From assembly GCA_002418285.1 (NCBI GenBank), contig DIDT01000057.1, positions 1 through 64,000 of the forward strand: a stretch of DNA of 64,000 nt, written 5' to 3'. Shown piece after piece: positions 52,585-61,482 of this stretch. Both the position numbers and the translations under genes were made by a program. The stretch is from Phycisphaerales bacterium UBA5793 (GTDB taxonomy: Bacteria; Planctomycetota; Phycisphaerae; Phycisphaerales; UBA5793). The notes below the pieces were generated by a model. The model saw nothing but the letters and a program-made list of their open reading frames with translations. It was not told the origin of the DNA and made no database searches. Position 1 is the stretch's first letter. Every line of letters starts with the position of its first letter.

Positions 52585-53412
52585 ATGACCCGCGAATCGC
52601 TCGTCAATCAACACTACGGCGTCGCCGGACTCATGGCGGCCATCGAGGGGGGGCTCATGTCTATGGGCAAGAGCCTGGATGCTCTCACCGTCGACGACCT
52701 GGCGCCCGTCGATGAGTTTCACAGCCGGGGGCGCGAGGCGACAGCCGAGCTGACGTCACTGGCGAAGATCAACGCGACGGATCGCGTGCTCGACGTCGGT
52801 TGCGGAATCGGCGGCACGGCGCGGTACCTGGCGCATCAATTTGGCTGTTCGGTCACGGGCATCGACCTGACGGACGAGTTTGTCGCCGTCGGACAGCGGC
52901 TCACCGAACTGGTCAGTCTGAACGATCGCGTCACGCTACGACAAGGCAGCGCGCTGGCATTGCCTTTCGAGGCGAACTCGTTCGATTATGCTTGGACCGA
53001 GCACGCACAAATGAACATCGCTGACAAGAAGCAGTTCTACAGCGAGATCGCGCGGGTGCTCAAGCCGGGCGGCAGGCTGCTGTTTCACGACATCTTTCGC
53101 GGCGACGGCGAAGAACCGATCTATCCGCTGCCGTGGGCGGAAGACGAATCGATCAGCTCGCTCGCGACGAAAGCGAACGCGCGGGCGGCGATGGAGGGGG
53201 CCGGACTGGTGATCGAGCAGTGGGTGGACAAGGTCGGCGACACGCTGGCATTCATGGACCAGATGGCAGCGCAGGCGGCCGCCGGCAAAGCGCCGCCCAT
53301 CAGCATCCGCCTGGTGATGCGCGACAACGGCCAGGAAAAGCTCGCCAACTACGTGCGTGGGCTGAAGGAAAAAAGGCTGACGGTGGCCCTGGGCATGGCG
53401 CGGAAGGGGTAG
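52585..53412 (+). CDS. SAM-dependent methyltransferase (small-molecule type)
   Basis: A 275-residue class I methyltransferase. Motif I is V-L-D-V-G-C-G-I-G-G-T-A-R at about residue 67, with the acidic strand-2 end in G-I-D-L-T and motif III in G-R-L-L-F-H-D-I. The layout resembles glycine/sarcosine-dimethylglycine and sterol methyltransferases (G-G-T-A-R-Y-L-A after motif I). The ATG at 52585 is fixed by GGGAGG five bases upstream; earlier in-frame ATGs lack sites. The substrate is not assigned. Confidence 0.88.
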   Translation: MTRESLVNQHYGVAGLMAAIEGGLMSMGKSLDALTVDDLAPVDEFHSRGREATAELTSLAKINATDRVLDVGCGIGGTARYLAHQFGCSVTGIDLTDEFVAVGQRLTELVSLNDRVTLRQGSALALPFEANSFDYAWTEHAQMNIADKKQFYSEIARVLKPGGRLLFHDIFRGDGEEPIYPLPWAEDESISSLATKANARAAMEGAGLVIEQWVDKVGDTLAFMDQMAAQAAAGKAPPISIRLVMRDNGQEKLANYVRGLKEKRLTVALGMARKG

Positions 53413-53493
53413 GTACGCTCGTGTGCACGGGCTCCGCTATGCCGCGCATCGCTTGACACGTGTCTGCATTCCGCAGCCCCTTCGGGGTCAGCT

Positions 53494-54234
53494 TCACACC
53501 GACGACACACGTCTGCACTCCATACCGCACTCGGGGCAGCGATCGGATGTTGAACGCAAGTCGTAGCCGCAGGCGGGACAACGACCTCGGAACGCGCGCC
53601 AGACTCCGCGTATCGGCCACGCGAGCCACAGCAATACTCCCGCGAGCAGGCCGAAGAGGATTGAGTCGGCAAAGAACCCGGGAAGGACTGGCCTGTATCC
53701 GAGGATGCGACGACTGAGATGAGTGCCGCGAGGGAACCAACCAATGTCGATGCCGTATCCCACGGCAATCGGATCGACCGAGAGATCGCCTTCCCACGGT
53801 GCGTCGATCGTGTTCATGAGCGCGAGGAACGGCCAGCCGCGCGCCATATCGGTGCGAATCTGCAGCGCGCCACTCGTTGCCGCGACTCGATCCTGCCGGA
53901 ATCGACTCCATGCCGGAAGATCGTGCAGTCGATCAACCTGATAATCGACATCCTCGGCAAGGATGTCGCGAGGCCCCATCAGGTCGATCTCAGTGTACGC
54001 CACGCTCCCGAAGCCGTATTCGCGCAGGACGATGCTGACTGGGGTAGGCGATCCGGTGACGCCAACGATCTCGTATTTGTCCGAACCAATCGGATCTACC
54101 AACCAAGCGCATGTCCAACTGACGATCGCTGTTGCGACCATTCCAAAGATGAACAGCACCGCACAGGTGGAAATCGAGGGCAAACACCCGAAGCTCCGCC
54201 GCAATGCGTGGATGTACACTCGGACACCTGACAT
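53494..54234 (-). CDS. Membrane protein with C-terminal zinc ribbon
   Basis: A 246-residue protein with an N-terminal membrane helix (C-A-V-L-F-I-F-G-M-V-A-T-A-I-V-S-W) and a second near residue 195 (F-G-L-L-A-G-V-L-L-W-L-A-W). An extracytoplasmic domain of about 130 residues lies between them. The cytoplasmic end is a Cys4 ribbon (C-P-A-C-G-Y-D-L-R ... C-P-E-C-G), a tail common in planctomycete membrane proteins of unknown role. GAGGTGA lies eight bases before the ATG at 54234. It follows the tricorn gene on the same strand, 25 bases downstream. Confidence 0.75.
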   Translation of the reverse strand: MSGVRVYIHALRRSFGCLPSISTCAVLFIFGMVATAIVSWTCAWLVDPIGSDKYEIVGVTGSPTPVSIVLREYGFGSVAYTEIDLMGPRDILAEDVDYQVDRLHDLPAWSRFRQDRVAATSGALQIRTDMARGWPFLALMNTIDAPWEGDLSVDPIAVGYGIDIGWFPRGTHLSRRILGYRPVLPGFFADSILFGLLAGVLLWLAWPIRGVWRAFRGRCPACGYDLRSTSDRCPECGMECRRVSSV

Positions 54235-54259
54235 CAGATGCTCACCTCGATCGCCAGCG

Positions 54260-57200
54260 CTACTTCCTCCGATTGTCCCCACTCGCCTTGTTCGGCTTGG
54301 TCGGCTGCGGCGGCACGTCGACAGGTTCTTCCTGGATGCGCTTGAGCAGGTGGTCGATTGCGGCGTCGAGTTGCGTATCAGCGCCGTTGAACGTCGCGTG
54401 CGGCAAGTTGTCGACGACGATGTCGGGTTCGACGCCGTGGCCTTCGATGAGCCAGTCGCCGTCGGGGCCGTAGACGCCGAATTCGGCGGCGGTGGCGATG
54501 CCGTTGTCGACGAGGACGTTGCTGCTGGACAGCCAGATCTCGCCGCCCCACGTGCGCGTGCCGATGACTTTGCCAAGGCCGAGGCGCTTGAAGCCCTCTG
54601 AGAAGGCCTCGCCGTCGGAGGCGGTGAACTCATCGCAGAGCACGACGAGGTGGCCGCGGAAGGCGTACTGCATGTTCCATGCGGGATCGCCGGCGCGGCC
54701 CGACCAGTACATCCATGCGCGGCGGAGGAGTTGGCCGAGGATCCAACTGTCGATGTTGCCGCCGTTGTTGTGGCGAACGTCGATGATGAGTCCCTTGCGG
54801 TTGAAGACGGGGAAGAAATCGCGCGTCCACTGGCTGATGTCGCCGCCGCCCATAGCGCGGAGGTGGACGTAGCCGAGTTCGCCGTCGCCGCGCACTTCGA
54901 CGCGCATTCGGCGAGTGTACTCCCATTCGTCGTAGCGCATGTTACGTTCCGCGCCGGATGAAATCGGTTCGACGATGACATCGCGCTCCTTGGTTTCGTC
55001 GCCGTCCTTATGGGCGATGCGCAGGCGCACCTGGTGGCCGGCCTGGTATCGCAACAGTGCACCGAGGTTGGATTCGGCACCGGCCAACGAGACTCCGTTG
55101 ACCATCGTGATGACATCACCCTGCACGACATCAACGCCTGGTTCTGAGAGGGGGCTTCGCGCCGTGGGCTCGTCGGGATCGGTCTTGTAGATGTGTTCCA
55201 CGCGCCAGCCGCCTGCGGCCGCATCGCGCACGAGGCGGGCGCCGAGGGTGGCGATGCCGATGTTTTCTTCGCCGTGGCGCAGGTCACCGCCGTAGACGAA
55301 CGTGTGCAGGGCTGACACTTCGCCGACCATCTGGCTGATGAGATCGCTCAGTTCGCCGCGCGTGGTGACGCGATCGACCAGTGGCATGTACTTGTCGAGC
55401 ATGGCGGGCCAGTCGACGCCGTGCATGTTGGGGTCGTAGAAGTAATCGCGTTCGAGCCGCCAGGCTTCGGTGAACATCTGGCGCCACTCGATGCGCGGAT
55501 CGAAGTTGAGGGCCCACCCGTCGATGTTCACGGCGTTTTCGGGCTTGAGTGCCGCGCTGCCGCCCGCGTCGACGACGTAGAGGGTGGACCCCTTGCGGAG
55601 GAGGATCTTCTTGCCGTCCTTGGAGAGTTCGCCGATGGAAACTCCCGAAGCGAAGGTTTCGGCCTTGGGCTCCTTGTTGGTGATGGTCATCGTTTTCATT
55701 TCGGGCGGGCCGCCGCTGCCGCGCTCGAACCAGTAGAGCCGCTCGCCGGCGATGAAGAGGCCGGACATGTTGGCCGCGCTCACTGGAGCTTCGTAGAGGC
55801 GCTCCATCAACCCGTCCCATTCGATGGTGACGGTGACTTCGTCCTTTTTCTTTTCATCCTTCTTTTCTTCTTTTGGTTGTTCGTCGGTCTTGGGCGGTTC
55901 GGCGGCCTCGCCGTCTTCCTTGACCGGTTGGTCGGTTTCCTTGGCGGGCTCGGCGGGCTGATCGGGCTTGGGTTCCTCTTTGGGCTCTTCCTTGGTCTTG
56001 TCTTTTTCTTCCTTCTCCTTCTTCTTATCTGCTTCTTCCTGCTTTTTCTTTTCCTTGATCAGTTCATTGTCCGGCGCAAAGGGGGAGCGCTGATCGAGAC
56101 CGAGCGCAAGGTAGTAGATTTTGGTCGTGTCGGTAAAGTACGGCTGCGGCGCGCGCGGTCCCCACGGCGAACCGGCTCGCGAACGAAATGTGCGATCGGA
56201 GAGGAAGTAGAGCCACTTGCCGTCTTTGCTCCACGCCGGGCTGTAGCTGTCGTATCGCTCGCTCGTCACGTTGTGTACGGCATCGCCGGCCAGGTCGTAG
56301 ATTTTCACCTGCTGGAACGTGTTGCTCGCGAGAGCGGAGTAGGCGAGGAACTTGCTGTCAGGCGACCAGGTCAGCCCGGCGAACTGGTCCCAGAAGCTCC
56401 GCGTGATCTCGTCGATCTGCTTGTTCTCTCCCGTCTCCATGTTGTAGAGGTACAGGCGCTGACGCTTGTCATGGTGGGCGAGCCACTTGCCATCGGGAGA
56501 CGGAACTCCTTCCCAGCGGAGAATGGTGGCGTCATGCGTGAGTTGTTTGCTTTCACCGATGCCGTTGGCGGGATAGGACCAGAACTCGACCTCGCCCGAC
56601 TCATCGCTCAGGGTGAGCACGCGGTCGCCATCGGACAGGAAGCGAGCGTCGCGGTGTCGGGCGTGCTTGTCGCGGGTGATGGACATGAGCCGACCCTGGC
56701 CGACGGGTGCGACGAAGACCTCGCCGCGTGCGGTCAGCGCCACCCGTTCTCCGTCGGGCGAGATATGCGCCGCGGTCATGTAGTCCATTGGCGAAGTGAC
56801 CCACTTCTCACGCTGCTGATCAAAGTCGGAAGTCAGGCCAATTGAGACGACCGAATCGCTGTCGTTGCGTACGTCGAGCACGTGGATATCGGCGCCGAGC
56901 TGGTAGACGATGTGCGTGCCATCGCACGCGGGTTCCTTCACATCCCAGCCGACGTGGTGCGTGTGCTGCTTGAGGTCGCCGCCCTCGGGTTTCATGGACC
57001 AGATGTTCATGGTGCCGTCGCGATCGGTGGCGAAGTACACGCGGCCATCGGCCCACATGGCGTCGCGACTGGTGCCGGCGTAATCGGGCATCAGCGCTTT
57101 GGCTTCACTGTTGCCATCCATGTTGTAGCGCCACAGGTCCTGGGCCGTGCCGCCCTTGTAGCGCTTGGTGTGGCTGCCCTGGAAACTGAATCGGGTAAAG

Positions 57201-57790
57201 AACAGCGTGTTGCCGGTTTCGTCGAAGACGCCTTGCGACGCCTGCGCCAATGGGAGGAGATTCACCTCGAGCGATTCGGGGTCGACACTGGCCATCTGGT
57301 AGCCCGGCAGGGTGGAATAGGCGGACGTGCGGAACATGACCTTGCCATCGCGCGTCCAGCCGACGACGTAGGCGCGCATGCCGTCATAGGTAAGTCGCTT
57401 GGGGAGACCGCCGGCGGCCGGCATGACGTAGACCTCGGTCGGGCCTTCGTACTGGGCGGTGTAAGCGATCCACCTGCCGTCGAAACTGATGGCCGGGTTG
57501 GTCTCATCGCTGGGGTGCGTCGTGAGCCGCCGGGCGCGTCCACCGGCAAGCGGCACGGACCAGAGATCGCCTTCGGCGCCGAAAACGAGCAAATCACCCC
57601 GCACGGCCGGGTATTGGTAATAGCCCACCGGTGAGTTCTCGACGGCCGGCGGCGCGCTGATGACTTCGGCTGTCGTCGCTGCAGCTGAGGCGCTTTGCAA
57701 GCCGCCATCGTGGTGTCCGCAGGCGACATTGAGAAGGACGAGAAGGGCGCACAAAGGGCTGCGCCAGCCGTACCGTTGGGTCTTGGACAT
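54260..57790 (-). CDS. Tricorn-type S41 protease, lipoprotein
   Basis: A 1,176-residue protein. The lipobox L-N-V-A-C near residue 25 marks it as a lipoprotein. Two propeller regions with WD40-like PD40 repeats follow (W-S-V-P-L-A-G-G, P-D-G-K-W-L-A-H). A C-terminal part holds a PDZ domain (G-D-V-I-T-M-V-N-G) and the S41 catalytic core (V-L-C-D-E-F-T-A-S-D-G-E, with the presumed Ser). Between the two halves lies a Lys/Glu/Pro-rich linker of about 75 residues that is not usual in tricorn. The ATG at 57790 follows TGGAGC. It degrades peptides, here probably in the periplasm. Confidence 0.9.
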   Translation of the reverse strand: MSKTQRYGWRSPLCALLVLLNVACGHHDGGLQSASAAATTAEVISAPPAVENSPVGYYQYPAVRGDLLVFGAEGDLWSVPLAGGRARRLTTHPSDETNPAISFDGRWIAYTAQYEGPTEVYVMPAAGGLPKRLTYDGMRAYVVGWTRDGKVMFRTSAYSTLPGYQMASVDPESLEVNLLPLAQASQGVFDETGNTLFFTRFSFQGSHTKRYKGGTAQDLWRYNMDGNSEAKALMPDYAGTSRDAMWADGRVYFATDRDGTMNIWSMKPEGGDLKQHTHHVGWDVKEPACDGTHIVYQLGADIHVLDVRNDSDSVVSIGLTSDFDQQREKWVTSPMDYMTAAHISPDGERVALTARGEVFVAPVGQGRLMSITRDKHARHRDARFLSDGDRVLTLSDESGEVEFWSYPANGIGESKQLTHDATILRWEGVPSPDGKWLAHHDKRQRLYLYNMETGENKQIDEITRSFWDQFAGLTWSPDSKFLAYSALASNTFQQVKIYDLAGDAVHNVTSERYDSYSPAWSKDGKWLYFLSDRTFRSRAGSPWGPRAPQPYFTDTTKIYYLALGLDQRSPFAPDNELIKEKKKQEEADKKKEKEEKDKTKEEPKEEPKPDQPAEPAKETDQPVKEDGEAAEPPKTDEQPKEEKKDEKKKDEVTVTIEWDGLMERLYEAPVSAANMSGLFIAGERLYWFERGSGGPPEMKTMTITNKEPKAETFASGVSIGELSKDGKKILLRKGSTLYVVDAGGSAALKPENAVNIDGWALNFDPRIEWRQMFTEAWRLERDYFYDPNMHGVDWPAMLDKYMPLVDRVTTRGELSDLISQMVGEVSALHTFVYGGDLRHGEENIGIATLGARLVRDAAAGGWRVEHIYKTDPDEPTARSPLSEPGVDVVQGDVITMVNGVSLAGAESNLGALLRYQAGHQVRLRIAHKDGDETKERDVIVEPISSGAERNMRYDEWEYTRRMRVEVRGDGELGYVHLRAMGGGDISQWTRDFFPVFNRKGLIIDVRHNNGGNIDSWILGQLLRRAWMYWSGRAGDPAWNMQYAFRGHLVVLCDEFTASDGEAFSEGFKRLGLGKVIGTRTWGGEIWLSSSNVLVDNGIATAAEFGVYGPDGDWLIEGHGVEPDIVVDNLPHATFNGADTQLDAAIDHLLKRIQEEPVDVPPQPTKPNKASGDNRRK

Positions 57791-57878
57791 CTGAAAAAGC
57801 TCCACGAAACAGTGTTTGCAGTTTGGGAGAGCGTGTGGTCGCTCCCAGCCACCTTAGCCGCGCGACCGCGCCGAAGAC

Positions 57879-57884
57879 TAGAAT
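57879..57884 (+). promoter_or_regulatory. Putative -10 box of panB
   Basis: TAGAAT ends ten bases before the panB ATG at 57895. No Shine-Dalgarno is present in the gap. Confidence 0.35.
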
Positions 57885-57894
57885 CCACAACGAT

Positions 57895-58770
57895 ATGACT
57901 TCATCAGACGAATCCAAGATGACACGCGTCACGCTTCGCACCATCCGCAAAATGATGGTTGAGGATCGCCGCTTTGCCTGCCTGACCTGCTACGACGCCA
58001 CGACGGCGCGGTGGATGGAGCGGGCTGGGCTGCCCATGCTGCTCGTCGGCGACACGCTGGCGGAGATGGTGCTTGGCCACGACCAGACCTATTACGCCGA
58101 CATGGACATCTCGGTTGCACTCACCGCGGCCGTGCGGCGAGGCGCGCCCAATGTCATGCTCATGGCGGACATGCCCTTCATGAGTTACCAGGCCGACGAC
58201 GCCGAGGCGATGCGAAACGCCGGCCGATTCATGACTCAAGCCGGGGCCGATCTCGTCAAACTCGAGGTCGACCGGTCGTTCGCGCCGCTCGTCGAGAAGA
58301 TGGCCCGCGCCGGGATTCCCGTCGTGGCGCACATCGGCTCGCGTCCCCAGCAGACGAAACTGGCAGGTGGCTATCGCTCGGTCGGCCGCACACCCGAAGA
58401 GGCCATGCGACTCATCGCGGACGCCCGCGCACTCGAAGCGGCGGGCGCGGTGATGCTGCTTATCGAGGCGACGCCTGCCGAGGTGGCGCAGGAGATCGTG
58501 CAGGGGGCGACGATCCCCGTCATCGGTTGCGGCGCCGGGCCGGCGTGCCACGGCCAGGTCATCGTGCTGCACGACCTGCTGGGCCTGACCGACTGGCAAC
58601 CCAAATTCGCCCAGCCCGTGGCCAACTTCGGCCAGGAACTCGTCAAGGCCGTCAAGGCCTGGATGGATAAGGTCGATCGCAACGATCTGGGGGAGCATCC
58701 ATACACCATGGTGCAGCCCGATCAGGTCGCCGCCCCACTGCGACGGCCGCACACGCCGACGGCTCGGTAG
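57895..58770 (+). CDS. panB: 3-methyl-2-oxobutanoate hydroxymethyltransferase
   Basis: A 291-residue PanB of usual length. The family blocks L-T-C-Y-D-A-T-T-A, L-L-V-G-D-T-L-A-E-M-V-L-G-H, M-A-D-M-P-F-M-S-Y and L-V-K-L-E are in order, and V-V-A-H-I-G-S-R-P-Q is close to the usual H-I-G-L-T-P-Q. I-G-C-G-A-G-P-A-C-H-G-Q-V and the final phosphate region are complete. It makes ketopantoate from ketoisovalerate with methylene-THF, the first step of pantothenate synthesis. ATG 57895 is preferred to starts further upstream; a second ATG at 57919 is possible. It is divergent from the tricorn gene. Confidence 0.95.
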   Translation: MTSSDESKMTRVTLRTIRKMMVEDRRFACLTCYDATTARWMERAGLPMLLVGDTLAEMVLGHDQTYYADMDISVALTAAVRRGAPNVMLMADMPFMSYQADDAEAMRNAGRFMTQAGADLVKLEVDRSFAPLVEKMARAGIPVVAHIGSRPQQTKLAGGYRSVGRTPEEAMRLIADARALEAAGAVMLLIEATPAEVAQEIVQGATIPVIGCGAGPACHGQVIVLHDLLGLTDWQPKFAQPVANFGQELVKAVKAWMDKVDRNDLGEHPYTMVQPDQVAAPLRRPHTPTAR

Positions 58771-58800
58771 CAGGATTCCAGGCGCAGGAGCCTCCTTTTC

Positions 58801-60219
58801 ATGCGGGGATTGCATCGATACGGACCGAGCATTGTGGTGATGATCGCGGCTGCCGTCGTGCTCTTTGCCGGCCCGATGCTCATTGATCGACTGCAGCACG
58901 CGCAGGAGGTCGCTACGACCACCTTCGCTCGGCACGAGTTGCGGTCTTCTTCATTCCTGACGCAGATGAACAACACGTTCGAGAGCATTGCCCGGGCTGT
59001 GGAGCCCAGTGTGGTGCACATCACCGTCGAGCGTGGCGGTACGCGCGGGGTGTTCGGGCAGGGTGGATTGCCGTCGCAGGGCAGCGGATGGGTGTACGAC
59101 GATCTCGGCCACATCGTAACCAACTATCATGTTATCGCCGACGCCTCGCGCATTGAAGTGCGATTCCTCGACGGGCTACCTCACAAGGCCACCGTGGTTG
59201 GCGGCGATGAGAGTACTGACATCGCCGTGCTGAGCATCGAAAGCCGCCGCGTCGTACCGATTCTTCGGGCCACCGACATGCATGTGCGGCAGGGAGACCT
59301 CGTCTTTGCCTTTGGTTCGCCGTTCGGATTCGAGGGTTCGATGTCCTTTGGAATCGTCTCCGGGCAGGGACGACAGGCGCACCTGAGCATTGAGGGGTAC
59401 GAAAACTACATCCAGACGGACGCTGCGATCAACCCAGGCAACTCGGGTGGGCCGCTCACCAATATCTACGGTGAACTCGTTGGGATGAACATGGCCATCG
59501 CCGTTGACCCTAAGGACCCGATTCGCAGTGGTCGGTTTACGGGCGTGGGTCTGGCGATCCCGCTGGACATCATTGAGTTCGCGGTCGAGCAGATCATCGC
59601 CGGTCTACCTATTCAGCGCGGCGGGCTGGGCGCCAAGCTGCAGGATCTTGGCCCAGCTGATGAGGCACTCATCAACGAACTCGGACTTCCCGAGTCTGGT
59701 GTGTATGTGACAGACGTCACGCCGGGCTCACCCGCCGCCGTCGCGGGCCTGCAAGTCGGTGACGTGATCCTTCAGGCGTCCGGTCAGTCCATGACCAAGA
59801 CCGAGACGCTTCGCACCATGATCCACACGTTGCTGCCCGGCTCGGTTGTGCGGCTGCAGATCTGGCGCGACAAGCAACTCCAGACGATCGACGTCGTGCT
59901 GGGCGACTGGAACCTTATTTCACTTGACGATCTGGGCGTCACAGCCCAGGCGCTTTCGGCGGACGAAGCCCGCGCGGCCGGTCTGCCCTCCACGACGGGC
60001 GTGCGCCTTGTGACGGTTGAACCTGGCTCCAAGGCTGCCCAACTGGGGTTCGAGGCTTCGATGATTATCCTCGAACTCGATGGTTCGCCGGTCGACTCGC
60101 CGGAAGATCTCATCCGCCTGCGCGATCAGCTCGATCGCGGGCAACAGGTGCAAATGATCTATCTTTCCGACGAAGGCGAGCGGCTGACACGGATACTCAA
60201 CACGCGACCGGGCTGGTAA
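58801..60219 (+). CDS. HtrA/DegP-type S1C serine protease with two PDZ domains
   Basis: A 472-residue protein with a single N-terminal membrane helix (V-V-M-I-A-A-A-V-V-L-F-A-G-P-M-L) that may serve as anchor. The catalytic triad is complete: His110 in V-T-N-Y-H-V-I, Asp140 in S-T-D-I-A-V, and Ser215 in G-N-S-G-G-P-L. PDZ1 covers about residues 290-370 and PDZ2 about 375-465. It degrades or refolds damaged envelope proteins. CAGGAGCC lies about 10 bases before the ATG. It follows panB by 30 bases, perhaps by chance. Confidence 0.94.
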   Translation: MRGLHRYGPSIVVMIAAAVVLFAGPMLIDRLQHAQEVATTTFARHELRSSSFLTQMNNTFESIARAVEPSVVHITVERGGTRGVFGQGGLPSQGSGWVYDDLGHIVTNYHVIADASRIEVRFLDGLPHKATVVGGDESTDIAVLSIESRRVVPILRATDMHVRQGDLVFAFGSPFGFEGSMSFGIVSGQGRQAHLSIEGYENYIQTDAAINPGNSGGPLTNIYGELVGMNMAIAVDPKDPIRSGRFTGVGLAIPLDIIEFAVEQIIAGLPIQRGGLGAKLQDLGPADEALINELGLPESGVYVTDVTPGSPAAVAGLQVGDVILQASGQSMTKTETLRTMIHTLLPGSVVRLQIWRDKQLQTIDVVLGDWNLISLDDLGVTAQALSADEARAAGLPSTTGVRLVTVEPGSKAAQLGFEASMIILELDGSPVDSPEDLIRLRDQLDRGQQVQMIYLSDEGERLTRILNTRPGW

Positions 60220-60279
60220 TCGCGTTGTCCCCTCCTCCGAACTCGGGGAAATCGTCGATCTGGCGGCGCATGATCTGCC

Positions 60280-61434
60280 ATGCGGATTCTCATCGCGCCG
60301 GACGGTTTCAAGGAATCGATGTCGCCCGCGCAGGCGGCCAGCGCGATAGCGCGTGGCGTTGCCCGCGCGTGCCCCACCGCTGAGATCGACCTTTGCCCCA
60401 TTGCCGATGGCAGCGAAGGCACAGTCGAATCAATCATCCGTGCCACGGGAGGCGCGACCTGCACTGCCAGCGTGCGCGGCCCGCTTCCGGAAATGCAGGT
60501 ACAGGCAACCTGGGGAGTCCTGCCCGACCGCACGACGGCCATCATCGAACTTCCCGCCGCAGCCGGGCTGGCGCTCATACCGCGCGAGTCGCGCAATCCG
60601 TTGCGCACGACTACTTTCGGCGTCGGCGAACTCGCGCGGACTGCGATTGATCGGGGTTGCCGCACCATCATCATCGGCCTGGGCGGCTCATCCACCTGCG
60701 ATGGTGGCTGCGGCCTGGCCCAGGCGCTTGGCGTTCACTTCACTCTCGATGATGGTCGCATCCTCGACGAGTTGAGTGAAGAAACCATGACCGGTGCGCA
60801 CCTCCAATCAATTCGCGCTATCGATACGTCATCGGTTGTACATCTCTCGATACGCGGTGTGCAATTTGTCGCAGCCAACGATGTGACGAACCCGCTGTTT
60901 GGTCCTCAAGGCGCGGCGTTCATCTTTGGGCCACAAAAGGGCGCGTCACCCGAAGATGTGCGGCGCCTCGATCGCGGCCTGCGTCACCTCGCTTCGCTGC
61001 TACCCGATGCCGATCCCGATGCCCCGGGCATGGGCGCTGCGGGTGGTTGCACATTTGGCATCACCGCTCTACTCGGCGGGACGCTGCGCTCGGGGATCGA
61101 ACTGGTGCTGGACACAGTTGACTTCGAGAAGCGCCTCAAAAACGCCGACCTCGTGCTCACGGGCGAAGGTCGACTTGACGAACAATCGCTCGGGGGCAAG
61201 GCGGTCAGCGGCGTGGCGGCTGCCGCGGCAAGGGGTGACGCGCCAGTCATTGCACTCGTCGGAGATGCCACTCCCGAAGCGCGCCAGTGGCCCGGAACCG
61301 ACGAGCGAATCAAACTCGACGCCATTTACGCCATCAGTGACCTTGGCTACAGCATCGAAGACTCGATGCGCCACGCACCGACATATCTTGCCCAAATCGC
61401 CGAAATCGCCTTGCGCGCGTGGTCGCGTGATTGA
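60280..61434 (+). CDS. Glycerate 2-kinase (GlxK/GarK family)
   Basis: A 384-residue kinase of the GlxK/GarK family. It opens with I-L-I-A-P-D-G-F-K-E-S-M-S and contains I-A-D-G-S-E-G-T-V, the conserved G-L-G-G-S-S-T-C-D-G-G-C-G block and G-M-G-A-A-G-G, then the late L-T-G-E-G-R-L-D-E-Q-S. It phosphorylates D-glycerate using ATP, in glyoxylate or sugar-acid breakdown. A CATGAT hexamer lies five bases before the ATG, which could be a poor -10. Confidence 0.93.
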   Translation: MRILIAPDGFKESMSPAQAASAIARGVARACPTAEIDLCPIADGSEGTVESIIRATGGATCTASVRGPLPEMQVQATWGVLPDRTTAIIELPAAAGLALIPRESRNPLRTTTFGVGELARTAIDRGCRTIIIGLGGSSTCDGGCGLAQALGVHFTLDDGRILDELSEETMTGAHLQSIRAIDTSSVVHLSIRGVQFVAANDVTNPLFGPQGAAFIFGPQKGASPEDVRRLDRGLRHLASLLPDADPDAPGMGAAGGCTFGITALLGGTLRSGIELVLDTVDFEKRLKNADLVLTGEGRLDEQSLGGKAVSGVAAAAARGDAPVIALVGDATPEARQWPGTDERIKLDAIYAISDLGYSIEDSMRHAPTYLAQIAEIALRAWSRD

Positions 61435-61470
61435 TTCGGGCTTTGCCCTGCGCCCGCCCGATCGCGTCCT

Positions 61471-61476
61471 TATCAT
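61471..61476 (+). promoter_or_regulatory. Putative -10 box of C25-like lipoprotein gene
   Basis: TATCAT ends three bases before GTG 61480 and six before the next in-frame GTG at 61483. The second GTG would be the leaderless start. Confidence 0.35.
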
Positions 61477-61482
61477 CTCGTG

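Noticed and set aside
55421..56845. A 474-codon plus-strand frame with a long hydrophobic stretch
   Set aside because: The Leu/Phe run is the complement of the Lys/Glu-rich linker of the tricorn gene, not a membrane protein.
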